From NCBI RefSeq assembly GCF_900115365.1, contig NZ_FOWD01000008.1:62001-126000 (forward strand): 64,000 nucleotides of DNA, in the 5' to 3' direction. Origin of the DNA: Anaerocolumna aminovalerica. Its GTDB lineage: Bacteria; Bacillota; Clostridia; Lachnospirales; Lachnospiraceae. Every line of letters starts with the position of its first letter. The first letter of the stretch is position 1. Positions 1 to 8,168 of this stretch are shown in pieces. A program made the position numbers and the translations under genes. The notes beneath the pieces were generated by a model. The model saw only the letters and a program-made list of their open reading frames with translations. It did not search any database and had not been told where the DNA came from.

Positions 1-558
1 TACCTCATCAATATACTCTAAGTCCCCGCCTACAGGAACACCGCTGGCTATTCTGCTCACTTTTATTCCGGTTGGTTTTATCAGCTTACTAATATACATT
101 GCAGTGGTTTCTCCTTCAAGGCTTGAGTTAGTTGCTATAATAACCTCATCCACATCTGCTTGAAGTCTTTGTATTAATTCCTTAAGTTTAATATCATCGG
201 GTCCAATACCTAGCATAGGAGAAATTGCCCCATGAAGAACATGATAAACCCCACCATACTTTCCTGTTTTTTCATATGCTGCCAAGTCTCTGGGATTCTC
301 CACCACCATAATTACATTCTGGCTTCTCTTATCACTTGCACAAATAGGGCATAATTCTTGATCGGTTAAGGTATAGCAATTCTTGCAGTACCGGACATTG
401 GCTTTTGCATTCGTAATTGCCTGAGATAGATTGTTCACCTGATCTTGCGGCATATTTATAATATGAAAAGCTAATCTCTGGGCTGTTTTTGCACCAACAC
501 CTGGAAGTCTGGATAATTCTTCGATTAATTTGCTAATTTGGCTGCTGTAATAATTCAT
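1..558 (-). CDS. recR: Recombination protein RecR (C-terminus cut by window edge)
   Basis: RecR works with RecF and RecO to load RecA on gapped DNA in cytosolic recombinational repair. The 186 visible codons start at ATG 558. They show a helix-hairpin-helix ([14 protein letters not shown], residues 18-31), a four-Cys zinc finger (Cys58, 61, 70, 73) and a Toprim domain from about residue 80 that includes VVENPRD. The usual family length is about 200 residues, so only about a dozen C-terminal residues lie outside the window. It sits downstream of ybaB and dnaX on the same strand, the classic Firmicutes dnaX-ybaB-recR order, but here a nucleotidase gene is inserted between ybaB and recR. The family call is secure. 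Confidence 0.95.
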   Translation of the reverse strand, partial: MNYYSSQISKLIEELSRLPGVGAKTAQRLAFHIINMPQDQVNNLSQAITNAKANVRYCKNCYTLTDQELCPICASDKRSQNVIMVVENPRDLAAYEKTGKYGGVYHVLHGAISPMLGIGPDDIKLKELIQRLQADVDEVIIATNSSLEGETTAMYISKLIKPTGIKVSRIASGVPVGGDLEYIDEV

Positions 559-628
559 TGATATACCTCATATTCTTTTGATTTATAAGTCAAATCACTA
601 TTACAATTATAACATAATAGAAAAATTA

Positions 629-789
629 ATAAAAGCTTTTCTATATTATCTTAACTAAGATACGTAAAAATATGGATAAAAAATCGAACATAAAATCCAA
701 GTGTGTCTACACTCTGGATATATGCGGAATTACAAAGATTTTTTATTTATATCTTTAACGTATTAGTATAAATAAAGAAAAGCTTTTAT
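629..789. repeat. 161-bp imperfect palindrome (MITE-like or long hairpin)
   Basis: The whole gap between recR and the nucleotidase gene folds on itself. The outer 14-bp arms ATAAAAGCTTTTCT (629-642) and AGAAAAGCTTTTAT (776-789) are exact inverted copies. Inside them ACTAAGATACGT pairs with ACGTATTAGT, a run GATAAAAAATC pairs with GATTTTTTAT, and ATCCA-GTGTG pairs with CACTC-TGGAT around a centre near 708. It has no coding potential. It may be a non-autonomous mobile element or a long hairpin in the intergenic RNA; no target duplication was clear. Confidence 0.5.
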
Positions 790-820
790 CATAAAATCAT
801 TTTATAAGATTTTAAATTAC

Positions 821-2947
821 CTAATTAGGAATTACAAGAACCTGGCCAATGTATATTAGATCCTGATTCTTAATCTCTTTGTTCAGCTTAAGAATATCTG
901 AAATTGTACAGCCAAACTTCTTTGCTAAATTCCAGAGGCAGTCACCTTTTGCTACAGTATATTTTGTATCCTCAACAGGTTTCACTGTCTCTTTTTCTGC
1001 CGGTTTTTCTTTTGCCGGTTTTTCTTTTACCGGATTCTCTTTTACCGGTTCTTCTTTTACTGGTTTCTCTTTTACCGGTTTTTCTTCTGCCGGTTTTGCA
1101 GGTTGTTGGCTAACCCTCTTAGCATCTTCTGGGGTAATAACACCTGCTTTAACTAATTCATTCATATTCACAGCCTTGACGTTGGTAGTCCTGCCATCTA
1201 CAGAAGTAGGAATCGCAATTTCACCCTTACGAATCATATCATATACCTTTTCAGCACCTGCATAGTCAAAATTATATCCAATGATTTCCCAGTTCTTATC
1301 TGTTTTAGGCATGATACTTCCTTGTTTTGCAACATATTCAGATATCATATCACGTACTGCAGGAACAGATGCCGTAGCTGCTGAATCATAAACAACGTCT
1401 GCGGGATCGCTGCTGATTAATCCTGCTGCAGCTAATCCGCCGTAACGGTAATTGTTCAATGCAAGAACAAGCTGTTCATTATCCTTCAATGGAGCACCTT
1501 TGTATGTAACATTTACAATACGTTTACCTTCCGGCTTGGATATATCGATTTGATAATTTACGCCTGCAAACATATCATAATTATATAGCCTTATATTTTC
1601 ATTAAAGCTGATGGTAATATCCCCATCTTTATATTGATTGAAAAAGTTCCCTGCCTGAAGCTCCATAATGGCTTTTAGCTGTTTTCCGGTAATCTTTACA
1701 GCAAATAAGGTATTATCATATTTATATACCTTTACCCCATCTTTCATCTTGTAGTCACCTTTAGTAAGGTTAGAATTCACATCAAACAATGCTGCTAAAG
1801 ATACGTCTGCACCGGTGACTTCTAACTGTACTTCATTGATTAAATCAACCAATGGTCCATCTGCAATGACTGCATTAGGAATTCCCGGTAAGAAGAATGG
1901 ATCGTCATAAAAATTCTTGCCCACTTTGCCAACAACTGTATTAGCAGTCTTTACACTGGCTTCATGGATATCTTTTATTGCTTCCACTAATTCTGCATCT
2001 TCTTTGTATTCTGCAGTAGATATATTTCCAATCTTTTTATCTTCAACTTTCCAGCCTGCTCCATCCTTTTGAACAGAAATTGTGATTTTACCAACATTCT
2101 TTCCATTACTTCCGGTTTCAAGAAGTACAGTACTTGCATCTTTGGAATATTCATCTGTAAATTCACCATTTACAAGGTATTTTGTAAGGGTAGAATGTGC
2201 ATGGCCAATAAAAAATGCATCAACTTTGTCCTGATACTTTTTGGCTACTTCATACATACCTTCTGCTCCGTATTCACCATCTTCACCATAGTGAACAACA
2301 CCGATAATAACATCTGCCTTGCCTTCCAGCTCTTTTAAGATTTTACCCGTTTCTTCCATCGGTGTAGTGAAATTCATGTTATCATAATGGCTCTTGTCAG
2401 ATTCCCATCTGTCAACATGAGGAGCAGTTACACCAAATATAGCAACTTTAACTCCCTTTACCTCTTTTATAACATAAGGCTGTAGGAATCTGGTACCATC
2501 CTGCTTATAAATATTACCCCCAAGTACAGTTGCATTGGATTTAGCTATAATATTTTGTAAGCTTGAGAATTCATAATTGAATTCATGATTACCTAAAGTA
2601 AATGTATCATATTTCATCAGATTCATAGCTTTAACTACTGGATGAATATCATTATTACGATAATCTGATACAAAGTTACCCTGAGTAGAATCGCCGGCAT
2701 CAACTAAAAGAAGATTCGGATCTTTTGTACGTTCTTCTTTTACTACGGAAGCTACTTTTGTAAGGCCGTTAGTTGTGGGCGTATCTGTTGCATAATCGTG
2801 GGCTCTTAGGAATCCGTGCATATCACTGGTACCTAAAATATTAATTTCCACACTTTCTGCAGCTCGTACATTTATTGGTCCCAATATTCCAATAAACATA
2901 GCTAAAAATAGTACTACACTAAACAGTTTTCTTAATTTCCTGTTCAT
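821..2947 (-). CDS. Secreted 5'-nucleotidase / 2',3'-cyclic phosphodiesterase with C-terminal LysM
   Basis: An exported metallophosphoesterase that probably dephosphorylates extracellular nucleotides. A signal peptide (about residues 1-29, ending VRA-A) is followed by the calcineurin-type domain with TSDMHG, DAGDSTQG, GNHEF and GHAHS metal motifs (about 35-255). A 5'-nucleotidase C-terminal domain follows (about 340-550), including YNYDMFAGVNYQID, which resembles CpdB-type enzymes. A linker of repeated K/E-P-V-K units (about 625-660) leads to one LysM module at the C-terminus, which would hold the enzyme on peptidoglycan. The 708-residue length fits the family plus linker and LysM. AAGGAGG lies 9-10 nt before ATG 2947. 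Its own promoter is upstream, so it is a single unit inserted in the dnaX-ybaB-recR neighbourhood. Exact substrate unknown. Confidence 0.92.
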   Translation of the reverse strand: MNRKLRKLFSVVLFLAMFIGILGPINVRAAESVEINILGTSDMHGFLRAHDYATDTPTTNGLTKVASVVKEERTKDPNLLLVDAGDSTQGNFVSDYRNNDIHPVVKAMNLMKYDTFTLGNHEFNYEFSSLQNIIAKSNATVLGGNIYKQDGTRFLQPYVIKEVKGVKVAIFGVTAPHVDRWESDKSHYDNMNFTTPMEETGKILKELEGKADVIIGVVHYGEDGEYGAEGMYEVAKKYQDKVDAFFIGHAHSTLTKYLVNGEFTDEYSKDASTVLLETGSNGKNVGKITISVQKDGAGWKVEDKKIGNISTAEYKEDAELVEAIKDIHEASVKTANTVVGKVGKNFYDDPFFLPGIPNAVIADGPLVDLINEVQLEVTGADVSLAALFDVNSNLTKGDYKMKDGVKVYKYDNTLFAVKITGKQLKAIMELQAGNFFNQYKDGDITISFNENIRLYNYDMFAGVNYQIDISKPEGKRIVNVTYKGAPLKDNEQLVLALNNYRYGGLAAAGLISSDPADVVYDSAATASVPAVRDMISEYVAKQGSIMPKTDKNWEIIGYNFDYAGAEKVYDMIRKGEIAIPTSVDGRTTNVKAVNMNELVKAGVITPEDAKRVSQQPAKPAEEKPVKEKPVKEEPVKENPVKEKPAKEKPAEKETVKPVEDTKYTVAKGDCLWNLAKKFGCTISDILKLNKEIKNQDLIYIGQVLVIPN

Positions 2948-2971
2948 AAAAACACCTCCTTATAAGATATA

Positions 2972-3000
2972 ATTATAGTCCATTTATTGGTAACATTCAA
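2972..3000 (-). promoter_or_regulatory. SigA-type promoter of the nucleotidase gene
   Basis: On the minus strand TTGAAT (3000-2995) and TATAAT (2977-2972) are separated by 17 bp, about 25 bp before the ATG of the nucleotidase. Good match to the vegetative consensus. Confidence 0.6.
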
Positions 3001-3147
3001 GTAATAATTAATAAATTAACCATTTATATCATATACTTTTTTGGTAATTTTATATATAAAAAGGTTCTAAAATAAATAGCAGCCTATGCGGTAAACAAAC
3101 TGTATTTATAATAGAACCATAATCGGTACCATGGAATAAATATTTTA

Positions 3148-3186
3148 ATGCCGGAAAAATCTCAAAAATCAAGATATTTCCGGCAT
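3148..3186 (-). terminator. Terminator after ybaB
   Basis: ATGCCGGAAA (3148-3157) pairs with TTTCCGGCAT (3177-3186) around an AT-rich loop with further pairing (ATCTC/AAGAT). An A/T-rich tract follows on the minus strand. It lies just past the ybaB stop and ends the dnaX-ybaB transcript. Confidence 0.65.
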
Positions 3187-3215
3187 ATAATTTTGTATAT
3201 CAATTTATCTCTTTT

Positions 3216-3572
3216 TTAGAAAGGGAATCCCCCACCAAAGCCGCTAAGGCCTCCGGTAATTTGTCCCATAATAGCAGATGATTCTTCTTCCATTTTACGA
3301 TAAGCTTCATTAACAGCTGCCATAATTAAGTCCTGTAACATTTCGATATCATCCGGATCTACCACTTCTTTTGATAATTCTACGGATATTACTTCTTTCT
3401 TACCGGATACTTTTACGGTAACCGCTCCACCGCCAACAGATGCTTCCCATTCCTTGGTTTCCATCTCTTTCGTTTTTTCTTCCATCTGTTTTTGCATTCT
3501 TTGAGCTTGTTTCATTAGATTATTCATATTACCAGGCATTGCTCCTCCTGGAAATCCTCCACGTTTTGCCAT
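3216..3572 (-). CDS. ybaB: YbaB/EbfC nucleoid-associated protein
   Basis: A small DNA-binding protein (118 residues) of the YbaB/EbfC family, which forms dimers and coats the nucleoid. The N-terminal Gly/Met-rich stretch, the coiled helix [17 protein letters not shown] and the core sheet [17 protein letters not shown] are typical. AAGGAGA lies 7 nt before ATG 3572. It is 36 bp downstream of dnaX, so it is almost surely co-transcribed, as in most Firmicutes. A strong hairpin follows. Confidence 0.93.
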   Translation of the reverse strand: MAKRGGFPGGAMPGNMNNLMKQAQRMQKQMEEKTKEMETKEWEASVGGGAVTVKVSGKKEVISVELSKEVVDPDDIEMLQDLIMAAVNEAYRKMEEESSAIMGQITGGLSGFGGGFPF

Positions 3573-3608
3573 AACATTTCTCCTTCCATCTTACGGAATT
3601 ATAAATTC

Positions 3609-5177
3609 CTATTCCTCATATTCAATCTTTATATTTTTAAATATTTTAGAGAGGTCGGGAATATCTTCTATATTTTCCTTCCCCTGAGTTAACAGCTTAG
3701 TTTGTACTTCCACTTCTTTTCCAATGACTTTTGCTATTGTATTTTTTATTTCATTTATATGGGATTCCTCAGAAATAAAATCTTTATCCAAAGACTCTGT
3801 AAATACTAACAACAGCATATTATTATTGCCTATACTGGGCCTTCCGTTGGCTAAAAAAGATCTTACCAAGGGTGAGGTATTAGCCATAATAGTACTCCAG
3901 TTCTTAGCAACTTCCTTTAAATCTTCCGGAACTGCTTTAGGTAAAATTACTGTTTTTTTTTCTTCATCCGGTGTAACCGAAGTTGCAGCGGAAGCCACTG
4001 CTGGCAGGGGTGCTGCCACAATACCTTTTTCCAATTTATTCTCAATTGCTTTAATACGGCTTACTATATCATCCGGATTACCTTCCATTTGTGGTTTACA
4101 TAATTTAATCAGTGCTACTTCCACCATAACTCTTTTTTGGGATGCATATTTAATCTGATTTGACAAATCAGAGAATATGCGGATGTATCGAATTAACGTA
4201 TCCATATCAACCTGTTTTGCCTGCTCTTTTACTACAGCCATATTCTCGGTTGATACCTCTATAATTTCTGAAGCATCTTCAGAAGTCTGTACCAATAGAA
4301 GGTTTCTTAAATACCAGGTAAAATCAATGGTAAATTGAGTTAACTCTCTTCCTGATATAATAAGTTCTTCCAAAAGCTTCATACAGGCAGCTACGTCATT
4401 CTTTTGTATATAGGTCAACAGCCTTGAAAATACCTCTACATCCACAGCTCCTAAGACTTCAAGCACCTTATCATAAGTCAGTTTTTCACCAAAATAAAAT
4501 GCTATACATTGGTCTAACAAGCTTAAGGCGTCACGCATAGATCCGTCTCCCATTCTTGCCACGTATCGCAAGGCTTTTTCTTCCGCATCTACCTGTTCTT
4601 TTTCTGCCAGTTCTTTTAATCTGTCTGTAATGGTTTCTATGGTAATTCTCTTAAAATCATATCTTTGGCACCGGGACAGGATGGTTATAGGAATCTTGTG
4701 TGCTTCTGTAGTAGCCAAAATAAAGATGACATAAGAGGGCGGTTCCTCCAAAGTCTTTAATAAAGCGTTAAAAGCTCCCGCTGAAAGCATATGAACCTCA
4801 TCTATAATATATACCTTAAATCTGCCTTCCGTAGGGGAGTATCTTACCTCTTCTACTATTTCACGAATATTATCAACACCATTATTTGAAGCAGCATCTA
4901 TTTCAATAACATTCATGGAAGTCTGATTATTAATTGCATTACACATGGCACAATCATTACAGGGATTACCATCTATCGGATGTTCACAGTTTACTGTTTT
5001 CGCTAATACTTTTGCAATTGTAGTTTTACCGGTACCTCTTGTTCCGCAGAACAAATAGGCATGACCGATTCTGTCCGCTTTAATCTGGTTCTTCAATGTA
5101 GTCACAATATGATCCTGACCTTTTACATCGTTAAAATCAGTTGGGCGGAACTTTCTATAAAGAGCAGTATATGACAT
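3609..5177 (-). CDS. dnaX: DNA polymerase III subunit gamma/tau
   Basis: The clamp-loader ATPase subunit of the replicative polymerase. The AAA+ domain carries Walker A CGTRGTGKTT (about 44-53), a zinc module of four Cys between 64 and 80, Walker B IIDEVHML and the sensor region LLKTLEEPPSYVIFILATT. Domain III and a C-terminal tau-like extension follow, for 522 residues in total. The start ATG 5177 has GAGGAAG about 7 nt upstream. niaR lies 50 bp upstream on the same strand and ybaB 36 bp downstream. No programmed frameshift site was looked for in detail. Confidence 0.95.
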   Translation of the reverse strand: MSYTALYRKFRPTDFNDVKGQDHIVTTLKNQIKADRIGHAYLFCGTRGTGKTTIAKVLAKTVNCEHPIDGNPCNDCAMCNAINNQTSMNVIEIDAASNNGVDNIREIVEEVRYSPTEGRFKVYIIDEVHMLSAGAFNALLKTLEEPPSYVIFILATTEAHKIPITILSRCQRYDFKRITIETITDRLKELAEKEQVDAEEKALRYVARMGDGSMRDALSLLDQCIAFYFGEKLTYDKVLEVLGAVDVEVFSRLLTYIQKNDVAACMKLLEELIISGRELTQFTIDFTWYLRNLLLVQTSEDASEIIEVSTENMAVVKEQAKQVDMDTLIRYIRIFSDLSNQIKYASQKRVMVEVALIKLCKPQMEGNPDDIVSRIKAIENKLEKGIVAAPLPAVASAATSVTPDEEKKTVILPKAVPEDLKEVAKNWSTIMANTSPLVRSFLANGRPSIGNNNMLLLVFTESLDKDFISEESHINEIKNTIAKVIGKEVEVQTKLLTQGKENIEDIPDLSKIFKNIKIEYEE

Positions 5178-5227
5178 GCTTGCACTTCCTCTTCAATTAC
5201 TTTCTAAATTATTTTATCAATATCATG

Positions 5228-5743
5228 TTAGAATGTCAAAAGATAATTCTTTCTTCTCAAAGCTTCTTCTATGTTATCTAATATGGTTTCCGTATCCGCT
5301 TCTACAGTATGAAGGTGGATACCGTCCGTCAATTCCTTTAAAGGAACCGTTTTCTTATACTTGATTTTCTGAACAAAGTCATATACATCTTGCCGGTTAC
5401 TTATAATCAGATTGGTTGAAATCTCACCATATATATCATGGGAAACAATAACGTCTAATACTTTTCCTCCGTTATCCACAATAGTTAACAGTTCATCCTC
5501 TATTTGATCTGTAGTATGTTTCACCAGAAAGCAGCGGTTTACTTTTTGACTCTCCTGATAATAGAGAATATAACCCTTGGTGGTAGAAAGAATATTCTTA
5601 TTCACTGCTCTCAGCAGAGCTATATCCTGAACAATAACCTGACGACTTACTCCTAACTTCCCCGCAAGTTCGCTTCCTGAAACAGGTTCCTTAGAGCCCT
5701 TAAGTATCTCCAACAGTTTTTCTCTTCGTTCACTACCTTCCAT
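5228..5743 (-). CDS. niaR: NiaR-type 3H-domain transcriptional repressor
   Basis: A winged-helix repressor that, in its family, senses nicotinic acid and represses NAD salvage/biosynthesis and niacin-uptake genes. It has an HTH_11 domain at the N-terminus (SGSELAGKLGVSRQVIVQDI) and a 3H domain with the three conserved His in HTTDQIEDE, SHDIYGE and HLHTVEAD. The longer reading frame starts at 5773, but the promoter -10 lies only about 13 bp before that ATG. AAGGAGGAGA sits correctly before ATG 5743, so the 171-residue form is chosen. No NAD genes are next to it here. Confidence 0.85.
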   Translation of the reverse strand: MEGSERREKLLEILKGSKEPVSGSELAGKLGVSRQVIVQDIALLRAVNKNILSTTKGYILYYQESQKVNRCFLVKHTTDQIEDELLTIVDNGGKVLDVIVSHDIYGEISTNLIISNRQDVYDFVQKIKYKKTVPLKELTDGIHLHTVEADTETILDNIEEALRRKNYLLTF

Positions 5744-5785
5744 AAGCCGTTCTCCTCCTTTCAATAAAACCATACTAATAAAGTT

Positions 5786-5814
5786 ATTCTATATGAACTA
5801 ACTGGGAAATGCAA
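5786..5814 (-). promoter_or_regulatory. SigA-type promoter of niaR
   Basis: On the minus strand TTGCAT (5814-5809), a 17-bp spacer and TAGAAT (5791-5786). The predicted transcription start falls next to the upstream ATG at 5773, which supports the downstream start 5743. Confidence 0.5.
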
Positions 5815-6045
5815 GGAAAATACTTATTACCCTTCCTTTATTCTTTCCTACTTTATATTGCTTTTTTCTATATTTTGTTCTAAAATAAAGTATTATTATT
5901 TAAATACCGTAATGTCACTGCCACTCATGCATGGTATTGGGATAAGATAAGGGTTAATACAATCTAAGATTCAATAAGCAGTATTTTTATAAGTGGGATT
6001 TGTATTAATTAAATACTTTTACGACAAGATAAAGGAGCAATCATT
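5815..6045. other. Non-coding gap between niaR and the chemoreceptor gene
   Basis: AT-rich divergent intergenic region. I see no ORF, no strong hairpin and no clear sigma-28 chemotaxis promoter; only the chemoreceptor ribosome-binding site AAGGAG just before 6046 is evident. Confidence 0.5.
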
Positions 6046-7515
6046 ATGTTTAAGAAAAAGAAAGTATCTTCCTGCTCAGAAATGGGAATCATTTTGAATT
6101 ATTTTGAAGACACAATAAATGGGGTTGACGGCGTGTGTCCAACTACAAATCACCCCATGCATACGAAAGTAATTACGCAATTTGAAAAACTTATGGATAA
6201 TGAAAAAAGAATGTCAAATGCCGCAAAAGAAATACTGCAAATTACCAATGCCATAAGTTCTTTTGATGTGGGTATGACTCATATCTCTGATCAGTTGATG
6301 AAATTTGCTGAAGAACTGGCTGTTCTTAGTGAATCTAACCTTGCGATTGTAGAAGAGACCACCGCAACTATGAATCAGGTTACAGAAACCATTGATTGTA
6401 CCGCCAGTACATTAGAGACACTATCCAATGAATCAAAACAGCTGGCAGAAAAAAATAATGAAAGTAAAGATCTATTAAATGAAGTTGTCCATTTAAAAGA
6501 AAATGTTATTGAAGATACTGGCATTATGAGTAACAAAATCGAGCAATTAGTGGATTTGGCAACAGAAGTAGGTAGAATTGTAGACAGCGTACAAGGAATT
6601 GCCAATCAAACAAATTTGCTGGCATTAAACGCAGCTATAGAAGCAGCAAGAGCAGGTGAACATGGTAAAGGTTTTGCTGTTGTAGCAGAGGAAGTCCGTA
6701 AATTATCAGAAGATACCAAAATGAATTTAGACGGTATGAAAAGTTTTGTGGAACATATTTATAATGCATCACAAGAAGGTAAAGAAAGTATGCATAGAGC
6801 ATTAGAATCCACAAATCAGATGAGTGTTAAAATTGATGCCGTTTCAGAAACAGTAGGCAGTAATATAGAAATGCTCCATGGTGTTGTTTCTAACGTAGCG
6901 GATATAGATGAAAGAATGCAAGGTATTAAAATTGCTGCTAATGAAATAAATAAGGCAATGGAAACTTCAAGCATTGATGCCGAAAAGTTAAGCCAGATGA
7001 CATTAAATATTCATAATGATGCTATGGAAAGTGTTGAATATGCAAAAAGTATTGCCGAAATAGATGGTAAATTATCAATCGTGGTAGCAGAATTATATAA
7101 TAACTTAAAAAGCGGAAAAAATGCAGTAACCAATGAGGAACTTTCCAATGTTATAAATAAAGCATCCCAAGCTCATATTGAATGGCTGGAGCAGCTTAAA
7201 ACCATGAAAGATACCTTTGAAATAATCCCATTACAAACAAATCCAAATAAATGCTCTTTTGGTCATTTCTATCATGCTTTAACAGTAGACCATCCTGCTT
7301 TAAAATCGGATTGGGATAAAATCGATGGACTGCACAACGACTTCCATCATTTAGGAGATTCCATGATGAATGCAATCAAAGAAAACAGAAAGAGCGACAT
7401 TGATAGTATATATGAAGAAGCAGTTTCCATTTCTAAAAATATGTTAGCATTATTAAGCAAGGTTAATGGGAATATTGAAGAACTGACTAAAAAAGGAATT
7501 AAAGTTTTTGAATAG
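6046..7515 (+). CDS. Soluble methyl-accepting chemotaxis protein with C-terminal CZB domain
   Basis: A cytoplasmic chemoreceptor-like signalling protein with no membrane segment or HAMP domain. The N-terminal part holds coiled-coil helices. The conserved hairpin tip QTNLLALNAAIEAARAGE is at about residues 188-205 and contacts CheA/CheW. The C-terminus (about 365-445) matches the chemoreceptor zinc-binding (CZB) domain: HIEWLEQL, CSFGHFYH, HPALK and HNDFHHLG supply the His/Cys zinc set. CZB domains sense zinc, and in some systems oxidant stress. The start ATG 6046 has AAGGAG 8 nt upstream. It is a single-gene unit closed by a hairpin terminator. Ligand and partner kinase are unknown. Confidence 0.88.
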   Translation: MFKKKKVSSCSEMGIILNYFEDTINGVDGVCPTTNHPMHTKVITQFEKLMDNEKRMSNAAKEILQITNAISSFDVGMTHISDQLMKFAEELAVLSESNLAIVEETTATMNQVTETIDCTASTLETLSNESKQLAEKNNESKDLLNEVVHLKENVIEDTGIMSNKIEQLVDLATEVGRIVDSVQGIANQTNLLALNAAIEAARAGEHGKGFAVVAEEVRKLSEDTKMNLDGMKSFVEHIYNASQEGKESMHRALESTNQMSVKIDAVSETVGSNIEMLHGVVSNVADIDERMQGIKIAANEINKAMETSSIDAEKLSQMTLNIHNDAMESVEYAKSIAEIDGKLSIVVAELYNNLKSGKNAVTNEELSNVINKASQAHIEWLEQLKTMKDTFEIIPLQTNPNKCSFGHFYHALTVDHPALKSDWDKIDGLHNDFHHLGDSMMNAIKENRKSDIDSIYEEAVSISKNMLALLSKVNGNIEELTKKGIKVFE

Positions 7516-7551
7516 TGTTTAGCACATAATCATAATCAACTATGTATTAGC

Positions 7552-7589
7552 TTAAGTATCATAACTCTCAGGTAATATATGATACTTAA
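7552..7589. repeat. 12-bp perfect inverted repeat
   Basis: TTAAGTATCATA (7552-7563) and TATGATACTTAA (7578-7589) are exact inverted copies around a 14-nt loop, directly after the chemoreceptor gene and before its GC-rich terminator. It may be part of a tandem terminator or a processing hairpin. Confidence 0.5.
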
Positions 7590-7601
7590 ATTATATAAAT
7601 T

Positions 7602-7644
7602 AATAGCCCGTAACCTTAATTAATCAGGTTTTATGGGCTATTTT
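7602..7644 (+). terminator. Rho-independent terminator of the chemoreceptor gene
   Basis: AATAGCCCGTAACCT pairs with AGGTTTTATGGGCTATT around a short AT loop, then TTTTATATTGTTTT. Confidence 0.75.
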
Positions 7645-7811
7645 ATATTGTTTTCAAACCACTTTAATACCTCATAAAAGGAAATTCATACGTAAATATT
7701 ATAAAATAGTATTTTACAAGAAATAACCAGTATTTTTTATTCAAGAGGTACTCTCCAAAATAGAATAATTTAACTTCATAAGGATTACACTATACATTTT
7801 CCAAAAGAGTG

Positions 7812-7820
7812 TGCTATAAT
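7812..7820 (+). promoter_or_regulatory. Extended -10 promoter of the 89-residue protein gene
   Basis: TGCTATAAT (7812-7820) is a perfect extended -10 element; no good -35 is visible. Transcription would begin near 7827, past the ATG-like codon at 7822 and before ATG 7858. The rest of the 7645-7857 gap shows nothing else. Confidence 0.5.
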
Positions 7821-7857
7821 ATTGGACATATTTAGAATGAAAGAAATGGAGAACACT

Positions 7858-8127
7858 ATGTTTAGATTGTGGGCCAAGGTATTTAAGGACAATCGTATGC
7901 AAAAGGATCTGGTAATATGCAACGATGATACTTCCTTAAGCCGAACAAAAAAAATATTTGCAGCAGTGGATGAAATTTGTTATCAGTTTGACTTATCTAA
8001 ACCAATTTGGTTAGATGTAACTGTTTCGGACTTTAAGAAGCATGATAAAACAAGATTCACCCAGGATAATTTTATAGATTCCATTGATTTTGATTATTTG
8101 GAGATACATGTAATAGAGGAAGATTAA
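7858..8127 (+). CDS. Conserved hypothetical protein, 89 residues
   Basis: A small soluble protein I do not recognise by function. It begins MFRLWAKVFKD, has a central helix-like part (SLSRTKKIFAAVDEIC) and ends in an acidic strand (DYLEIHVIEED); there is no signal peptide or membrane segment. The start at 7858 is chosen because TGGAGA lies 7-8 nt upstream and because the promoter -10 ends at 7820, leaving the earlier in-frame start (7822) outside a normal transcript. A secreted peptidase gene follows 41 bp later, possibly co-transcribed. Function unknown. Confidence 0.65.
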   Translation: MFRLWAKVFKDNRMQKDLVICNDDTSLSRTKKIFAAVDEICYQFDLSKPIWLDVTVSDFKKHDKTRFTQDNFIDSIDFDYLEIHVIEED

Positions 8128-8140
8128 TATTCCCGGGTTA

Positions 8141-8164
8141 GGCGCTAAAGCGTCGGAATTGAGG
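8141..8164 (+). promoter_or_regulatory. Hairpin-RBS motif (GGCGC-loop-GCGTC then GGAATTGAGG)
   Basis: A 5-bp hairpin GGCGC/GCGTC with loop TAAA is fused to CGGAATTGAGG, the ribosome-binding site of the peptidase gene at 8169. Nearly the same 24-nt arrangement precedes the gene at 39820 and, on the minus strand, cbiM (21213-21236); a looser copy is at 33857-33881. Confidence 0.5.
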
Positions 8165-8168
8165 TTGT

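Noticed and set aside
879-1265. Ser/Phe/Thr/Gly-rich ORF opposite the nucleotidase C-terminus
   Set aside because: It is the antisense image of the repeated Lys/Pro/Glu linker of the nucleotidase; no RBS.
3724-4158. Plus-strand 144-codon ORF inside dnaX
   Set aside because: Antisense shadow of a well-supported dnaX coding region.
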